Below are positions 7,601 through 17,500 of a stretch of DNA of 53,309 bases, piece by piece. This DNA is from a virus. Every line of letters begins with the position of its first letter. Position 1 is the stretch's first letter. The stretch covers positions 1-53,309 of the IMG/VR virus record IMGVR_UViG_3300032331_003728; one strand, written 5' to 3'. A program made the translations under genes and the position numbers. The notes below the pieces were generated by a model. The model searched no databases and was not told where the DNA came from. It worked only from the letters and a program-made list of their open reading frames with translations.

Positions 7601-9714
7601 TTGGTTTTGTAAAAACCGCATCATCATTTGGAATTTCCACATCATTTGCTCAGGTTGGATTCATACGAACAGCGATCGGAAATGGAACCTCAACTTCGTT
7701 TGCTCAGGTTGGCATTGCTGAAACCGCAAATGCAAGTGGTGGTGCCACAACTGGTGACTTTGCTCAAGTCGGATTTATTAAAATTGCTAGTTCCAGTGGC
7801 GCAGCAAGCGAGTTTGCGCAAGTTGGTTTTGTTAAGACTGCTTCAGCAAATGGTTCATCAAACGAATCTGATGTAAATCTACATACTGCTCCTCGTTCTG
7901 CTTCTGCTACTGGAGAAGGTACTCAGTCAGCAATAGGAAGACATACCTCTCCGAGAGGTGCAGTTGCTAATGGAAATGGATCAACAAGCGGTAATGCTAT
8001 CGGTTTACATATTTCCCCACGTACCGCAAACGCTTCTGGTTTAGGAAGTGAAACGTCTTCAGAACTAAGAACAATTGACAAGAACGCCTTGGCCTCGGGA
8101 ACTGCTAATTCAACCACAATTGGCTTACACACATCCCCTAGAACTGCATCAGCTTCTGGAACAAGCTCACAGTTGGCCCAAGTTGGTTTTGCTAAAACAG
8201 CTTCTGCCGTGGGTGGATCTACCGCAAGCGACTTTGCTCAAGTTGGCTTCCCAAGAACAGCAGCCGCATTCGGAACAAGTGCTGAGTACGCACAAGTTGG
8301 ATTTGCTAAGACAGCAACTGCCACTGGTGGAGCAACTGCTAGTGATTTTGCACAAGTTGGATTCAGAAAAACAGCTTCAGCAATAGGGACAAGCTCGGAC
8401 TATGCACAAGTTGGATTTGCTAAAACGGCATCCGCAACTGGTGGTGCCACTGCAAGCGATTTCGCACAAGTTGGCTTCGCAAGAACGGCATCAACAACCG
8501 GCACAAGCAGTCAGTATGCACAGGTTGGATTTGCTAAGACCGCGACAGCAGCAGGTGGGGCAAGCGCAGGAGATTTTGCGCAAGTTGGATTTAGAAAAAC
8601 TGCATCTTCTACAGCAACAAGCTCCGAATTTGCACAGGTTGGTTTTTCTGAAACTGCCACCGCAAGCGGCGGAGCCACAACCGGAGATTTTGCGCAAGTT
8701 GGTTTTGCAAGAACGGCAATATCAAACGGATTGGGCAGTGATTTTGCTCAGGTGGGTTTTGCCAGAACCTCCACATCCACTGGAGAGGGAAGTCAATCAG
8801 CCTTCAATCTTCATACCTCACCAAGAAGCGCATCAGCTTCTGGTACTGCAACACAGTCAGCGACTGGTAGACATACTTCACCTAGAGGGGCAATTGCTAA
8901 TGGCAACGGTTCTACTGGCGGTGACGCTATTGGTCTGCATACATCGCCAAGAGTTGCCTCCACAAGCGCCAATGGCGATAGTGACTCAACTTCACTACAT
9001 ACATCTCCAAGGACCGCAACGGCTTCTGGAACAAGTTTGGAAACCGCAATTGGATTGCATACATCGCCAAGAGGTGCAATTGCTTATGGAAATGGGTCAA
9101 CTAGCGGCAACGCCGTTGGACTGCACACCTCGCCAAGAACGGCAAGCGCTTCTGGTTTGGGTACGGAATCAATCATCGTGCTTCGAACAGTCAAGACAGA
9201 CGCAAGTGCATCTGGAACATCTGATTCAACAGCCACAAGAATCTACACGCCACTAAGAACGGCAGACGCTACAGGAATCAGCGGAGAATATGCGCAAGTT
9301 GGATTTGCGCGCACGGTCACCGCTGCAGGTGGCGCAACCGCTGGTGATTTTGCACAAGTTGGATTTGCCAGAACCTCTGAATCTGTCGCAACAAGCAGTG
9401 AATTTGCACAAGTTGGTTTTGCTCAAGTAATTACTGGATTCGGTGGAGCAACCACTAGCGATTCAGCAATAGGCCTTTACACATCTTCAAGAAGTGCAAC
9501 CGAAACTGCAACAACTACGGAATTTGCACAGGTTGGATTTAGGGACGATGCCGTTACAGCATCTGGTGGTGCAACGACAAACGATTTTGCTCAGGTTGGA
9601 TTCCCAAGAACAGCCGAAGCATTTGGAACTAGTAGTGGATCGGCAACTTGGTCCAATGAGTCAATAGTTGGACTAAACGCTGGTTATTGGGGAATTCAGG
9701 CAGTAATCGAATGA
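4657..9714 (+). CDS. Giant low-complexity repeat protein, probable tail fibre/virion surface
   Basis: A 1685-residue protein made almost entirely of degenerate 18-22 residue repeats rich in Ala, Ser, Gly and Thr. Two repeat types alternate. One is LHTSPRxAxAxGxGSxSA with a GNGSTGG-containing variant; the other is AQVGFAKTASATGGATASDF. The second type dominates residues about 965-1080 and 1150-1380. The regular spacing, with one hydrophobic or aromatic strand core per repeat, fits a long beta-solenoid or fibrous shaft. The short non-repeat ends are MSNPHVFGFSEPFRD at the N-terminus and a Trp-containing C-terminal tail ending YWGIQAVIE. No enzyme motif is seen. Its place between fibre-type genes supports a virion filament or adhesin. 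Confidence 0.75.
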   Translation: MSNPHVFGFSEPFRDSSPFYLGYSVVSKVATSEATGSSSANALHVSLRSASASGTSSSSSESTRFILRAASTSGQGNSFNSTLHNNVRTGQGNGSATAGDYAGALHTAPRSATGNASGSESSSQSRTLYHTATGSATGSSFVTVLRTSPRTASADGTSIESAYRLIISPRSVTGSGNGEESAFGLHTSVRTATASGSGNDNSSYLHTIFKTASGSGLGSSSNSTVHNNKRFAQGSGSSTTGDQALGLHTSPRTTTVESSSSQAATGLHVSPRSASTSGSGQETTFVLHTSPRTANAFASGSQTAIGLHTSPRGSIGFGNGSTGGDATGLHISPRSAFVSANGNESSISLHTSPRTGLSSGSGSESSTKLHTLPRIAVGSGSGEQTAIGLHTSPRGSIGYGNGSTGGDAVGLHTSPRSASASGDSSESSFELHISPRTATASGTGNESSASTHISPRTSNDTANGDGSATGLHVSPRTISENAAGSEISFGLHTSPRTASSTGAGNSSNVTLHNNVRSATGSGGATTSGSAFGLHISPRSANALGQSSESSTELHTSPRTASASAQSSESSVQLHTSPRGASATGNGSTGGNATGLHTLPRSASASSNGGSSATGLHLSPRGATANGNGSTGGDATGLHILPRQANTAGTGSSDTNELRTVFVSANASANGSGSASGLHTAPRSASSYGSSSDSTFGLHVSPRTSSDSANGSSSSSTLRTVPRNGTDPADGDSSSNGLITRFRNASASGTSSQIATFHYGKLRTGIASGGATVGDTAIGVRTSYRTASAIGESSQYLYETLTAKRTTTSTGQGSQDSTELHISPRNANVLGQSGQSSTQIHTSPRNALAAGDGSSNSLELHTAPRQASASGSGSELATGLHTSPRGAIAYGNGSTGGNATGLHTAPRSASVVANGTNVNNELHTAPRSASANGNGTDSAIGRHTSPRGAIANGNGSTSANANGLHTAPRAASSIGNSTQSAQVGFVKTASSFGISTSFAQVGFIRTAIGNGTSTSFAQVGIAETANASGGATTGDFAQVGFIKIASSSGAASEFAQVGFVKTASANGSSNESDVNLHTAPRSASATGEGTQSAIGRHTSPRGAVANGNGSTSGNAIGLHISPRTANASGLGSETSSELRTIDKNALASGTANSTTIGLHTSPRTASASGTSSQLAQVGFAKTASAVGGSTASDFAQVGFPRTAAAFGTSAEYAQVGFAKTATATGGATASDFAQVGFRKTASAIGTSSDYAQVGFAKTASATGGATASDFAQVGFARTASTTGTSSQYAQVGFAKTATAAGGASAGDFAQVGFRKTASSTATSSEFAQVGFSETATASGGATTGDFAQVGFARTAISNGLGSDFAQVGFARTSTSTGEGSQSAFNLHTSPRSASASGTATQSATGRHTSPRGAIANGNGSTGGDAIGLHTSPRVASTSANGDSDSTSLHTSPRTATASGTSLETAIGLHTSPRGAIAYGNGSTSGNAVGLHTSPRTASASGLGTESIIVLRTVKTDASASGTSDSTATRIYTPLRTADATGISGEYAQVGFARTVTAAGGATAGDFAQVGFARTSESVATSSEFAQVGFAQVITGFGGATTSDSAIGLYTSSRSATETATTTEFAQVGFRDDAVTASGGATTNDFAQVGFPRTAEAFGTSSGSATWSNESIVGLNAGYWGIQAVIE
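4760..9650 (+). repeat. Protein-coding tandem repeats (54-66 base units)
   Basis: Roughly eighty degenerate units of 18-22 codons. The amino-acid pattern is kept while synonymous codons drift, for example LHTSPR is encoded in many ways. This argues for old duplication with selection on protein rather than recent slippage. A 22-residue glycine-rich variant (RGAIAYGNGSTGGNATG type) recurs about nine times, each time followed by an LHT/I-x-PR unit, giving a higher-order repeat. Confidence 0.8.
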
Positions 9715-9736
9715 ATGAAGTAAACTAGGAGTAATC

Positions 9737-12289
9737 ATGGCCGCATTTATTAGAAAACAATACGCTGGATCAGCTGTCCCAACAACGACATCAACGTTGT
9801 TGACGGTAGGCGGCACCTCCGTTGACATCCTTGCGACCACTGGCTGGCCGTCTTTACCTGGCGTCCCCTTCTATGTAGTTATTGGAACTGGAAGCGCGTA
9901 TGAGGAAAAATGTCTTGCCACAATTAGTGGGAATACACTTACTCTCACAAGAGCACAGGACGACACTACTGCCTACGAACACGCGATTGGCTCGCAGGTT
10001 TACCCGGTATTTACGGCTAATGACGCCGACGAAGCGAACGAACTTGTAACCAAACTCACAACCAAGGGCGACCTGCTCGTCACCGATGGCAACGGTTTGT
10101 TCAGACTTGACATAGGCGAGAACGGTTATTTCCTTAAAGCAAATAATTCTGCTTCATTTGGTGTTGAATGGGGTTCAATCCCAACTATCAATAGTCTTGA
10201 CGACGTTGGCGACGTAACGATAACAACCATCGAAGATGGTGACTTCTTAAAGTACAGTACTTCAGCATCTGCCTGGATTAATGAAACAGTCCACTTTCTT
10301 ACGGTCTCAGACACCGCTCCAAGCGACGAAGTAAAAGAAGGTGACCTCTGGTACAACTCAAGTGAACTTGAACTTTACACTTATTACTCAAGCAACTGGG
10401 TGCAAGTAACTCTTACACCAGAATTTCTGACAGTAGAAGAGCTTGACAATGTTTACATTGACAACGCAAATGCCGGCGATGTTTTAACTTTTGACGGCCT
10501 TGACTGGTATAACGATAACGTGGTCAGCCTTTTGGGACCAGATATATCTGTGGACACCGTAACAGCTTCAGTGTTCACTGGAAACTTGACTGGAAACTCC
10601 GACACGGCAACTGCTTTAGAAACACCACGAACAATATCCCTCTCTGGTGATGTGTCTGGCTCGGTTTCTTTTGACGGCACTCAAGATGTTTCCATATCGG
10701 CAACAGTCCAAATAAACTCCATAACCCTTGGGACGGATACAACTGGCAATTATATGTCTGGTATATCTGTGCAAAACGGACTCACTGTTTCGCATACTCC
10801 AGGAGAAGGTTCTTCAGCAACAGTTGGGATAGACAACGCTCTACTTAGTAATTTCCTGCTTGACGGTGCAAGCGGCAACTCGTATGGCCTTATAGGAACT
10901 TCGGCATATCTTGATGTAAAAAACACCAACGGTTACAACAAAGAAATTGAATTAGATATTGCCGCTGTCAAGACGCAACTCAATACAGATGGCTATTTAA
11001 CCGAGTCGAGCACAAGCACTCTTACAAATAAGACACTTACATCTCCGAAAATCAATGAGAACGTTGCGGTTACTGCGACTGCTACGGAATTGAATTATGT
11101 GGATGGTGTAACCTCTGCAATCCAGACACAATTAAACGACAAGGCGCCACTCGCTAGCCCAACATTCACCGGAACAGTTTCCGGAATAACCAAGACAATG
11201 GTGGGGTTGGGCAATGTTGACAATACTGCCGACAGTGCGAAACCAGTTTCTACGGCGCAACAAACGGCTCTTGACTTAAAAGCAAACTTGGCTTCTCCAG
11301 CCTTGACTGGGACACCAACGGCTCCAACAGCAGCAGCATCAACGAATACAACCCAAGTTGCCACTACGGCATTTGTTCGTGCAGAAGTCGCAGCACTCGT
11401 TGGTACCGCTGGAGCAACGCTAGATACTCTTGGTGAACTTGCTACCGCACTTGGAAATGATGCAAACCTTTCCACGACACTTACGACCAGCATTGGTCTA
11501 AAAGCACCACTTGCTTCACCAACATTCACGGGTACGGTAACACTTCCTGACAACACAGTTGCGCTTGGGGTAAAAACTACCGGTGATTATGTTTCATCCT
11601 TGGTTCAAGGAACAGGAGTAACGATAACCAACAACACGGGAGAAAGCTCAACTCCAACTATTGCGATTGGTCAATCAGTAGACACCAGTTCCTCTGTTCA
11701 GTTTGCAGCAGTTACGGCACCAGTGATTGGCAACGCATCAACAGCTACAACGCTACAAACCGCTCGTACGATAACCCTTGGCGGTGACCTTAGTGGTTCG
11801 GTGTCTTTTAATGGTTCTTCTAACGTAACACTTACGGCCACTGTTGCAGCAGACTCGGTAGCACTCGGTACAGACACAACTGGAAACTATATGGCCAATG
11901 TTTCTGCAAGTACTGGAATATCAATCTCCCACACTCAGGGTGAAGGTTCGACTGCGACAATTTCAACAACTGGCGTTCAGACGCTCGGTGCAAAAGCCGG
12001 CAACTACACGCTTGCTGCTGGTGATGCTGCAGAAACAATTATTATCATGGACTCAAGCTCCGCAAATGACCTGACCGTTCCACCGGCTTCGAGCGTTGCA
12101 TTTACAACGGGGACAAGTATCACTGTTATTCAACGTGGAACTGGCAAAACAAGAATACTTGCAGGCGCTGGAGTCACACTTCTTGCAACACCGGGTGTTT
12201 ACTTGAGAGCCAGATATTCATCTTGCACAATAGTCAAAACAGAAAATGCAAACGAGTGGTTTGTTATAGGTGACTTGGCGGCATCGTGA
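9737..12289 (+). CDS. Long tail fibre protein
   Basis: An 850-residue fibre protein with an AGGAG ribosome-binding site before the ATG. The N-terminal ~100 residues look like a beta-rich attachment domain. The middle carries fibre-shaft motifs such as LASPTFTGTVSGITKTMVGL, then GLGNVDNTADSAKPVSTAQ and repeated GTDTTGNYM...GEGSSATV units. The last ~90 residues (from AKAGNYTLAAGDAAETI through GKTRILAGAGVTLL to the end) form a distinct C-terminal domain shared with the 21788 gene. It overlaps the next gene by four bases (GTGA). It is likely a receptor-reaching fibre. Confidence 0.85.
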   Translation: MAAFIRKQYAGSAVPTTTSTLLTVGGTSVDILATTGWPSLPGVPFYVVIGTGSAYEEKCLATISGNTLTLTRAQDDTTAYEHAIGSQVYPVFTANDADEANELVTKLTTKGDLLVTDGNGLFRLDIGENGYFLKANNSASFGVEWGSIPTINSLDDVGDVTITTIEDGDFLKYSTSASAWINETVHFLTVSDTAPSDEVKEGDLWYNSSELELYTYYSSNWVQVTLTPEFLTVEELDNVYIDNANAGDVLTFDGLDWYNDNVVSLLGPDISVDTVTASVFTGNLTGNSDTATALETPRTISLSGDVSGSVSFDGTQDVSISATVQINSITLGTDTTGNYMSGISVQNGLTVSHTPGEGSSATVGIDNALLSNFLLDGASGNSYGLIGTSAYLDVKNTNGYNKEIELDIAAVKTQLNTDGYLTESSTSTLTNKTLTSPKINENVAVTATATELNYVDGVTSAIQTQLNDKAPLASPTFTGTVSGITKTMVGLGNVDNTADSAKPVSTAQQTALDLKANLASPALTGTPTAPTAAASTNTTQVATTAFVRAEVAALVGTAGATLDTLGELATALGNDANLSTTLTTSIGLKAPLASPTFTGTVTLPDNTVALGVKTTGDYVSSLVQGTGVTITNNTGESSTPTIAIGQSVDTSSSVQFAAVTAPVIGNASTATTLQTARTITLGGDLSGSVSFNGSSNVTLTATVAADSVALGTDTTGNYMANVSASTGISISHTQGEGSTATISTTGVQTLGAKAGNYTLAAGDAAETIIIMDSSSANDLTVPPASSVAFTTGTSITVIQRGTGKTRILAGAGVTLLATPGVYLRARYSSCTIVKTENANEWFVIGDLAAS

Positions 12290-13248
12290 TTCCGGGCAAT
12301 CAGGCAAGTGGTGGAAAGTTTATTGACCCGCCAGATTCAATATCTGTAGTACCAAACGCTCTGGGCGGTGCCAGCGACATAGTCATCAATCACACTGGTT
12401 ACAAAGGAAAATCTGGGTCGGTTAAATTCAGGGTCACTTCAAACACTGGGGTCAGTTCTATTTCGGAAACTACAAGTGGCTCATCAAGGTCTATATCTTT
12501 GACCGGTTTAACTAATGGGGTGAGTTACACGTTTTCAGCAGTCACAATTGAGTCTCAGTCTTCTGTTGAATCTTTATCTGCCGCAACATCTGCGTCTTCG
12601 TTGGTGGCTGGAGTTCCAACCGCACCAGACCAACCAACAGTCTCGGCTGGAAACGGACAGGTTGGAGTTTCGTGGAATACACCAGCAAACAACGGTGCTG
12701 CTATTACGAGTTATATTGTTTACTGGTCAACATCGTCTGCTGCTATTCAAAGTTGGTCAAACTCTGTAAACACTGGTTCGACATCCACGTCTTATACCGT
12801 TACTGGATTGAGCAATGGAACTGCGTATTATTTTACGGTTATAGCAGTAAACGCTACTGGTCAGAGTGCAAGGTCTGCTGTTTCTAGCGGAGCAACGCCT
12901 GTTGTTCCAGGTCCACCACCACCCCCACCATGCTCTTGTGATGGTGTAGCCAGAAGACAATACGGTCAGTATTCATATTTGGACCCAGCCGGTTATGGTT
13001 GGACTTGCGACGGAACAGTTAGCTACGAATACTACGTATATGGAACTTGTGGTGGAGGAGCTTGCCCTGGTGAGGGCGGTTATAACGGAGCATACAGAAA
13101 TGGTGTTTGCGGTTATGTAACCCCACCTGCTCCAACTCCGACTCCGACTCCGACTCCGACTCCGACTCCGACCCCGACACCGACACCGACACCGACACCT
13201 GCGCCGTGTACCCCAGTTTGCATCAAGGGAGAATGTGCATGTATTTGA
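12286..13248 (+). CDS. Fibronectin type III protein with Cys-rich segment and Thr-Pro tail
   Basis: A 320-residue protein with a GTG start overlapping the fibre stop. Two FN3-like beta-sandwiches span about residues 15-108 and 109-205; the second has VGVSWNTPANNGAAITSYIV and SYTVTGLSNGTAYYFTVIA. A Pro run (PGPPPPPPC) leads to a Cys/Tyr/Gly-rich module at about 216-272, then about eleven Thr-Pro dipeptides at residues 283-305 and a CTPVCIKGECACI end. FN3 domains in phages usually sit on fibres and bind carbohydrate. The exposed Thr-Pro tail is a plausible substrate for the nearby oxygenase and glycosyltransferases, but that is inference. Confidence 0.75.
   Translation: MIPGNQASGGKFIDPPDSISVVPNALGGASDIVINHTGYKGKSGSVKFRVTSNTGVSSISETTSGSSRSISLTGLTNGVSYTFSAVTIESQSSVESLSAATSASSLVAGVPTAPDQPTVSAGNGQVGVSWNTPANNGAAITSYIVYWSTSSAAIQSWSNSVNTGSTSTSYTVTGLSNGTAYYFTVIAVNATGQSARSAVSSGATPVVPGPPPPPPCSCDGVARRQYGQYSYLDPAGYGWTCDGTVSYEYYVYGTCGGGACPGEGGYNGAYRNGVCGYVTPPAPTPTPTPTPTPTPTPTPTPTPTPAPCTPVCIKGECACI
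13135..13200 (+). repeat. Hexanucleotide repeat encoding (Thr-Pro)n
   Basis: Six perfect ACTCCG units are followed by ACCCCG, three ACACCG and one ACACCT, all in frame and encoding eleven Thr-Pro units. The perfect part is open to replication slippage. Loss or gain of units keeps the reading frame, so tail length could vary between virions without gene loss. Confidence 0.85.
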
Positions 13249-13260
13249 TAAGGTTTAATC

Positions 13261-13725
13261 ATGAGTGATAATAACTGGCAAGACATATCACCTAATGCGG
13301 AGTTTGACCACTTTGCAGACTGGCTTACCATGGAAAACCTTGTTGGAGAATATGGGGAACCAGGATTCAGCAAGATGGTAAGGGAATTTATTTGGCCATC
13401 AATAAACCCTGGTTATGCGATGCCATTTACTTTTAATATGCTCAGAAATGATGATGGACTACTAATTGGATTAGTGGTTAACTACATGATGAATGGAGTT
13501 AGAAAACCATGGGTGGTCATGACGCATCCTGACCATCAACGACAAGGAGTGATGACCAGACTTGGCAACTTTATAGTTGCAGATTATGAACAAGAATATC
13601 AACGTCAATTTTCATTTAGTGATAGCTGGTCGGACGCAGAGACAACCGAATCAGCGGCAAATTTTGCTAACAAGTTTGCAAAAAAAGTAATTGAAAGCAG
13701 AACTCAAGACAATAATACAGTTTAA
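13261..13725 (+). CDS. GNAT-family acetyltransferase (paralogue of 40987-41436)
   Basis: A 154-residue protein. Near residue 95 the segment VVMTHPDHQRQGVMTRLGNF matches GNAT motif A, with an (R/Q)xxGx acetyl-CoA pyrophosphate loop on the strand-loop-helix core. It resembles the minus-strand protein at 40987-41436 over the core (HPD[H/Y]QRQG) and in its C-terminus (ANFANKFAKKVIE versus ANWVNKFVKNTFE). Both follow a fibre + FN3 gene pair, which suggests acetylation of a virion protein or of a sugar on it. The substrate is unknown. Confidence 0.65.
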   Translation: MSDNNWQDISPNAEFDHFADWLTMENLVGEYGEPGFSKMVREFIWPSINPGYAMPFTFNMLRNDDGLLIGLVVNYMMNGVRKPWVVMTHPDHQRQGVMTRLGNFIVADYEQEYQRQFSFSDSWSDAETTESAANFANKFAKKVIESRTQDNNTV

Positions 13726-13743
13726 GCATTAAGGGTTGTTGCA

Positions 13744-14331
13744 ATGAAATACATCAATGTTAACGGTGTCTGTATTTACAGAAATGCAATCATTAATCCA
13801 CACGAGATAATAGAAGCTTCTGAGTTGTTGAACATTTCAACCGATAGCAAGGGCAATTGGAGCCAATCTACAGTGATTGATACTGAGGGGAAGGTCTTTG
13901 TTTCTGACGTTAGAACAAATCAGCTAATGTTTACCCCAACGCCAACCCAGAATGGTGACGAATCATCCGCTCAGGTAATGTTAGCAAACAAAATCAACGA
14001 GTATGTTCTCCCATGTGTCCAGAACTTTGCTGCAAAATTTGGGCTGTCAATCAAATTTCAATCCACCCATGGATATCAAATTCTTAAATATTCAATTGGC
14101 GAGCATTACGTATCCCACCTAGACGACGGGGAAAAAACTAGGCGTTACGCATCCGCTGTTGTATATCTCAACGATGACTATGAGGGCGGAGAGTTGTATT
14201 TTCAAGATTTGAATTTTACTTATCAGCCCGTTGCTGGAGATGTTGTAATTTTTCCTTCTGGAGCACCGTTTAGGCATGAGGCAAAACCGGTAATAAGCGG
14301 TATCAAGTACTCCATTGCTAATTGGTGGTAA
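13744..14331 (+). CDS. 2OG-Fe(II) oxygenase, prolyl-4-hydroxylase type (no. 1)
   Basis: A 195-residue protein of the P4H-like double-stranded beta-helix family, which couples 2-oxoglutarate decarboxylation to hydroxylation. The metal ligands appear to be H125, D127 (SHLDDGE) and H178 (FRHEAKPV), with K188 (GIKYS) in the 2-oxoglutarate carboxylate position. The signature YLNDDYEGGELYF lies between them. It is intact and of normal length for a minimal P4H domain. It follows the FN3/Thr-Pro gene and the acetyltransferase and stands apart from the main oxygenase cluster, which favours a link to that fibre module. Confidence 0.88.
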   Translation: MKYINVNGVCIYRNAIINPHEIIEASELLNISTDSKGNWSQSTVIDTEGKVFVSDVRTNQLMFTPTPTQNGDESSAQVMLANKINEYVLPCVQNFAAKFGLSIKFQSTHGYQILKYSIGEHYVSHLDDGEKTRRYASAVVYLNDDYEGGELYFQDLNFTYQPVAGDVVIFPSGAPFRHEAKPVISGIKYSIANWW

Positions 14332-14394
14332 AAAGCCACTGGAAAACAACAGACTAGGGTCAATGAAAGACTGTCTTGTGAGATAATTGGCCTC

Positions 14395-14577
14395 ATGCCA
14401 ATCGTTTTCCCTTCATCTCCGTCAATAAATGACGAGTTTTCTATTGCTGGAAAATCCTGGAGCTGGAACGGGTTCCGTTGGCAAAGATTTAAATCTGCGA
14501 TAATTGACGGTGGGTTTGCCAACATTGAGATAAATGTTGCAAATGACGAACTGATTGCTGACGGAGGCGATGCTTAA
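14395..14577 (+). CDS. Small fibre-associated domain protein
   Basis: A 60-residue protein. Its first half (FPSSPSINDEFSIAGKSWSW followed by NGFRWQ) is the same short domain that opens the 21788 protein (FPNGAQSGDQHTSNGKTWTY followed by NGSGWVLV). This Gly-Lys-x-Trp-x-(W/Y)-Asn-Gly motif is common at the start of phage fibre proteins. The stop and the next gene's start share a base (TAATG), so it may be a free-standing adaptor translated with the next fibre. Confidence 0.6.
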   Translation: MPIVFPSSPSINDEFSIAGKSWSWNGFRWQRFKSAIIDGGFANIEINVANDELIADGGDA

Positions 14578-17500
14578 TGGCTTATAAAAAAATACTTTTC
14601 CGTCGCGACACTTTGGCAAATTGGGCAAGCGCAAACCCGGTTTTGGCCGCTGGCGAAATTGGCCTTGAGTCTGATACGAACAAGATAAAACTTGGAAACG
14701 GTTCATCTCATTGGAATTCATTGTTGTATTTTTATGGAAGCCTTGAAACCACCGGAATTGATGCGCTTAATGACGTAGTCATAACCAGCGTCCAAAGCGG
14801 CGACGTTCTTCGCTGGAACGGAACAGCCTGGATAAATGACCCTATAAATCTTGGTGATGACACCGTAGGAAGTTTTGTTCAAAACCTTGTTGCAGGAACT
14901 GGTGTTACGCTAACAAATAATTCTGGTGAAAAAGCTACGCCGACAGTAGCAATCGGTCAGGCCGTTGCGACTTCATCATCCGTGCAATTTGCTGCAGTTA
15001 CTGCACCAGTAATAGGAAACGCAAGCACGGCAAGTGCTTTGCAAACTGCGCGCACAATCCAAGTTAGCGGTGACGTTTCTGGTTCTGCATCTTTCGACGG
15101 TTCGCAAAACATAAATATCACGTCAACCATTCAGCCAAACTCCGTAGCTCTAGGAACAGATACAACCGGTGACTATGTGACCTCACTTGTCGCAGGTACT
15201 GGCGTTAGCCTTAGCAACAACTCTGGGGAATCGGCATCTCCCACAATCGCAATTGGACAAGAAGTAGCAACATCTTCATCTGTCACGTTTGCTCACGTTC
15301 TCGGAAACGTAACAGGAAATTTAACCGGAAACGCTTCGACTGCTGCGTCCCTGCAGACATCAAGAACAATATCCCTAACTGGCGATGTTGCTGGCTCTGT
15401 TGCGTTTAACGGTTCTGGCGATGTGTCCATAACCACCGCAGTTCAGCCAAACTCTGTAGCACTAGGTACCGATACAACCGGAAACTATATGACAGAAGTA
15501 ACCGGTGGTACCGGTATAACAATAAGTCACACCCCAGGTGAAGGTTCAAACGCAACAATATCCATTGGTCAAGCTGTTTCGACCGCAGACACTCCAACTT
15601 TTGCTGGAGCGTATCTTGATGCAATCAAAATCGGCGTTACAGACGCGAACACGATTGACACAGCATCCGGGAATTTAACACTTAACTCAGTTGGCGGAAC
15701 TACAACCGTTGATGACAACTTGATTGTTACTGGAACATTGACTGTATCTGGTTCTGTTTCTTACGTAAACACAACCAATCTGGAAATTGGCGACAACATC
15801 ATCACCCTCAATAACGATGAAACTGGAACTCCATCCCAGAATGCCGGTATTGAAATTGAGCGTGGAACATCAGCAAATGTACTCCTCCAATACAACGAAA
15901 CAAGCGATGTATGGGAACTTACCAACGATGGTTCCGTGTACTCACCAGTCGAGACAACGGCAACAGTAGTAACAAAATTAAGGCAACAGCTGTGGCACAA
16001 CGACGTATACGCCGCAACAGTAGGGCCACTTGCAAACTCCCCTACCTACACGGCTGGAAGTGCTGATAAAAACGGCGGAACTGGCGTTGGTGCAAAACTT
16101 GCAGCAACAACAAACGGCGTTCTTTCCATCGACGGGGCACCAGCATCACTGAATTATCGAGTATTGGTTAAAGACCAAGCTAATAACATCCATAACGGAA
16201 TTTACAAAGTCACAGCGGCCGGAACTTCAACTTCAACATGGGAGTTAACAAGGGCAGCCGACTTTGATAACTCAACATTTGGCCAAGTCACTTATGGCAA
16301 ATCAGTAAGAGTCGCAACTGGCGACGTTAACCAATTACAAACTTTTGCTCTTACATCTTTCGGCAGTGTTTACCTAAACGAGCTAGAAGAGATGGTCCAC
16401 GTAGTTGGCACCGAGCCAATTGTTTGGTCACAGGTAAGCGGCAAGGCCGTACTTGTGCCGGGTAATGGTTTGGAGATAACAGAAAACGTACTTGCACTTC
16501 CTTCAATAAGCCAATCAAATAGCGCGTCAACAGCTGGCGGGTATAATTTTATAGAGAGTGTGAACGTTGACTCATATGGTCGCTTGCTTGGCGTTACAAC
16601 TAATAACGTTCTTATTGACTTGGGAACAAGAACTCAAGGTGATTATGTTCAGAGCGTTTCGGCTTCCGCCAATACTGGTATAACAATTTCCGGAACTGGC
16701 GAGGGAGCCACAGTATCTGTTGGTTCAAACGCAACATCAAATAATACAAACAGCACCATTGTTATGCGCGATTCAAGCGGTAACTTTAGCGCCGGCAATA
16801 TCACCGCAGAACTTACGGGCAATGCTTCAACGGCAAACACTCTTTACACTGCTCGCTCAATCGGCCTGACCGGTGACTTGAGTGGTTCCGTTTCCTTCAA
16901 TGGTTCCCAGGACGTTGTAATAAATGCGACACTTGAAGCAAACTCCATAGCTCTAGGAACTGACACAACAGGAAATTACGTGTCCTCGCTTGTTGAGGGC
17001 ACTGGCGTAACAATTACCAACAATTCTGGAGAATCTGCATCTCCGACTATTGCAATCGGACAAGTAGTTGGAACAAGTTCATCCGTAACGTTTGCACAAG
17101 TATCCGCACCGGTAATTGGCAATGTAACAGGAAATCTCACAGGAAATGTGACGGGAAACGTTGCAGGAAACGTAACCGGAAACGTAACTGGAACAGTTTT
17201 TGGAAACGTAACTGGTAGTTCTGGAACCGTAACATCAATTGCAACTCACGCCTTAGGTGAACTTTCAAACGTAAGCGCTTCATCACCAGCTTCTGGCGAG
17301 TTCTTGAAATGGAATGGCTCGGCCTGGGTTTCAGATGCAATCGACTTATCAACAGACACAAACGGAAACTTTGTATCTTCAATTAATGCCGGAACTGGTG
17401 TTTCGCTAACAAACGGAACAGCCGCTGAAGCTGGCAATCCGACTATCAATATTGGCCAAGCAATTGGCACAAGCGACTCTCCATCATTTGCAAACATGAG

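Noticed and set aside
5252-9256. Long open frames in other frames of the giant repeat gene (for example 5252-6184 and 8402-9256, plus strand)
   Set aside because: They arise because repeats with biased codons keep stops out of the shifted frames. Their products are Leu/Gln/His-rich with no domain, and the main frame has the good start and regular protein repeats.
4760-9650. CRISPR-like array
   Set aside because: The repeats are degenerate, in frame, without unique spacers of constant length and without cas genes.
11095-11556. 153-codon minus-strand open frame in the 9737 fibre gene
   Set aside because: It is an Ala/Val-rich shadow of the fibre repeats with no ribosome-binding site or homology pattern.
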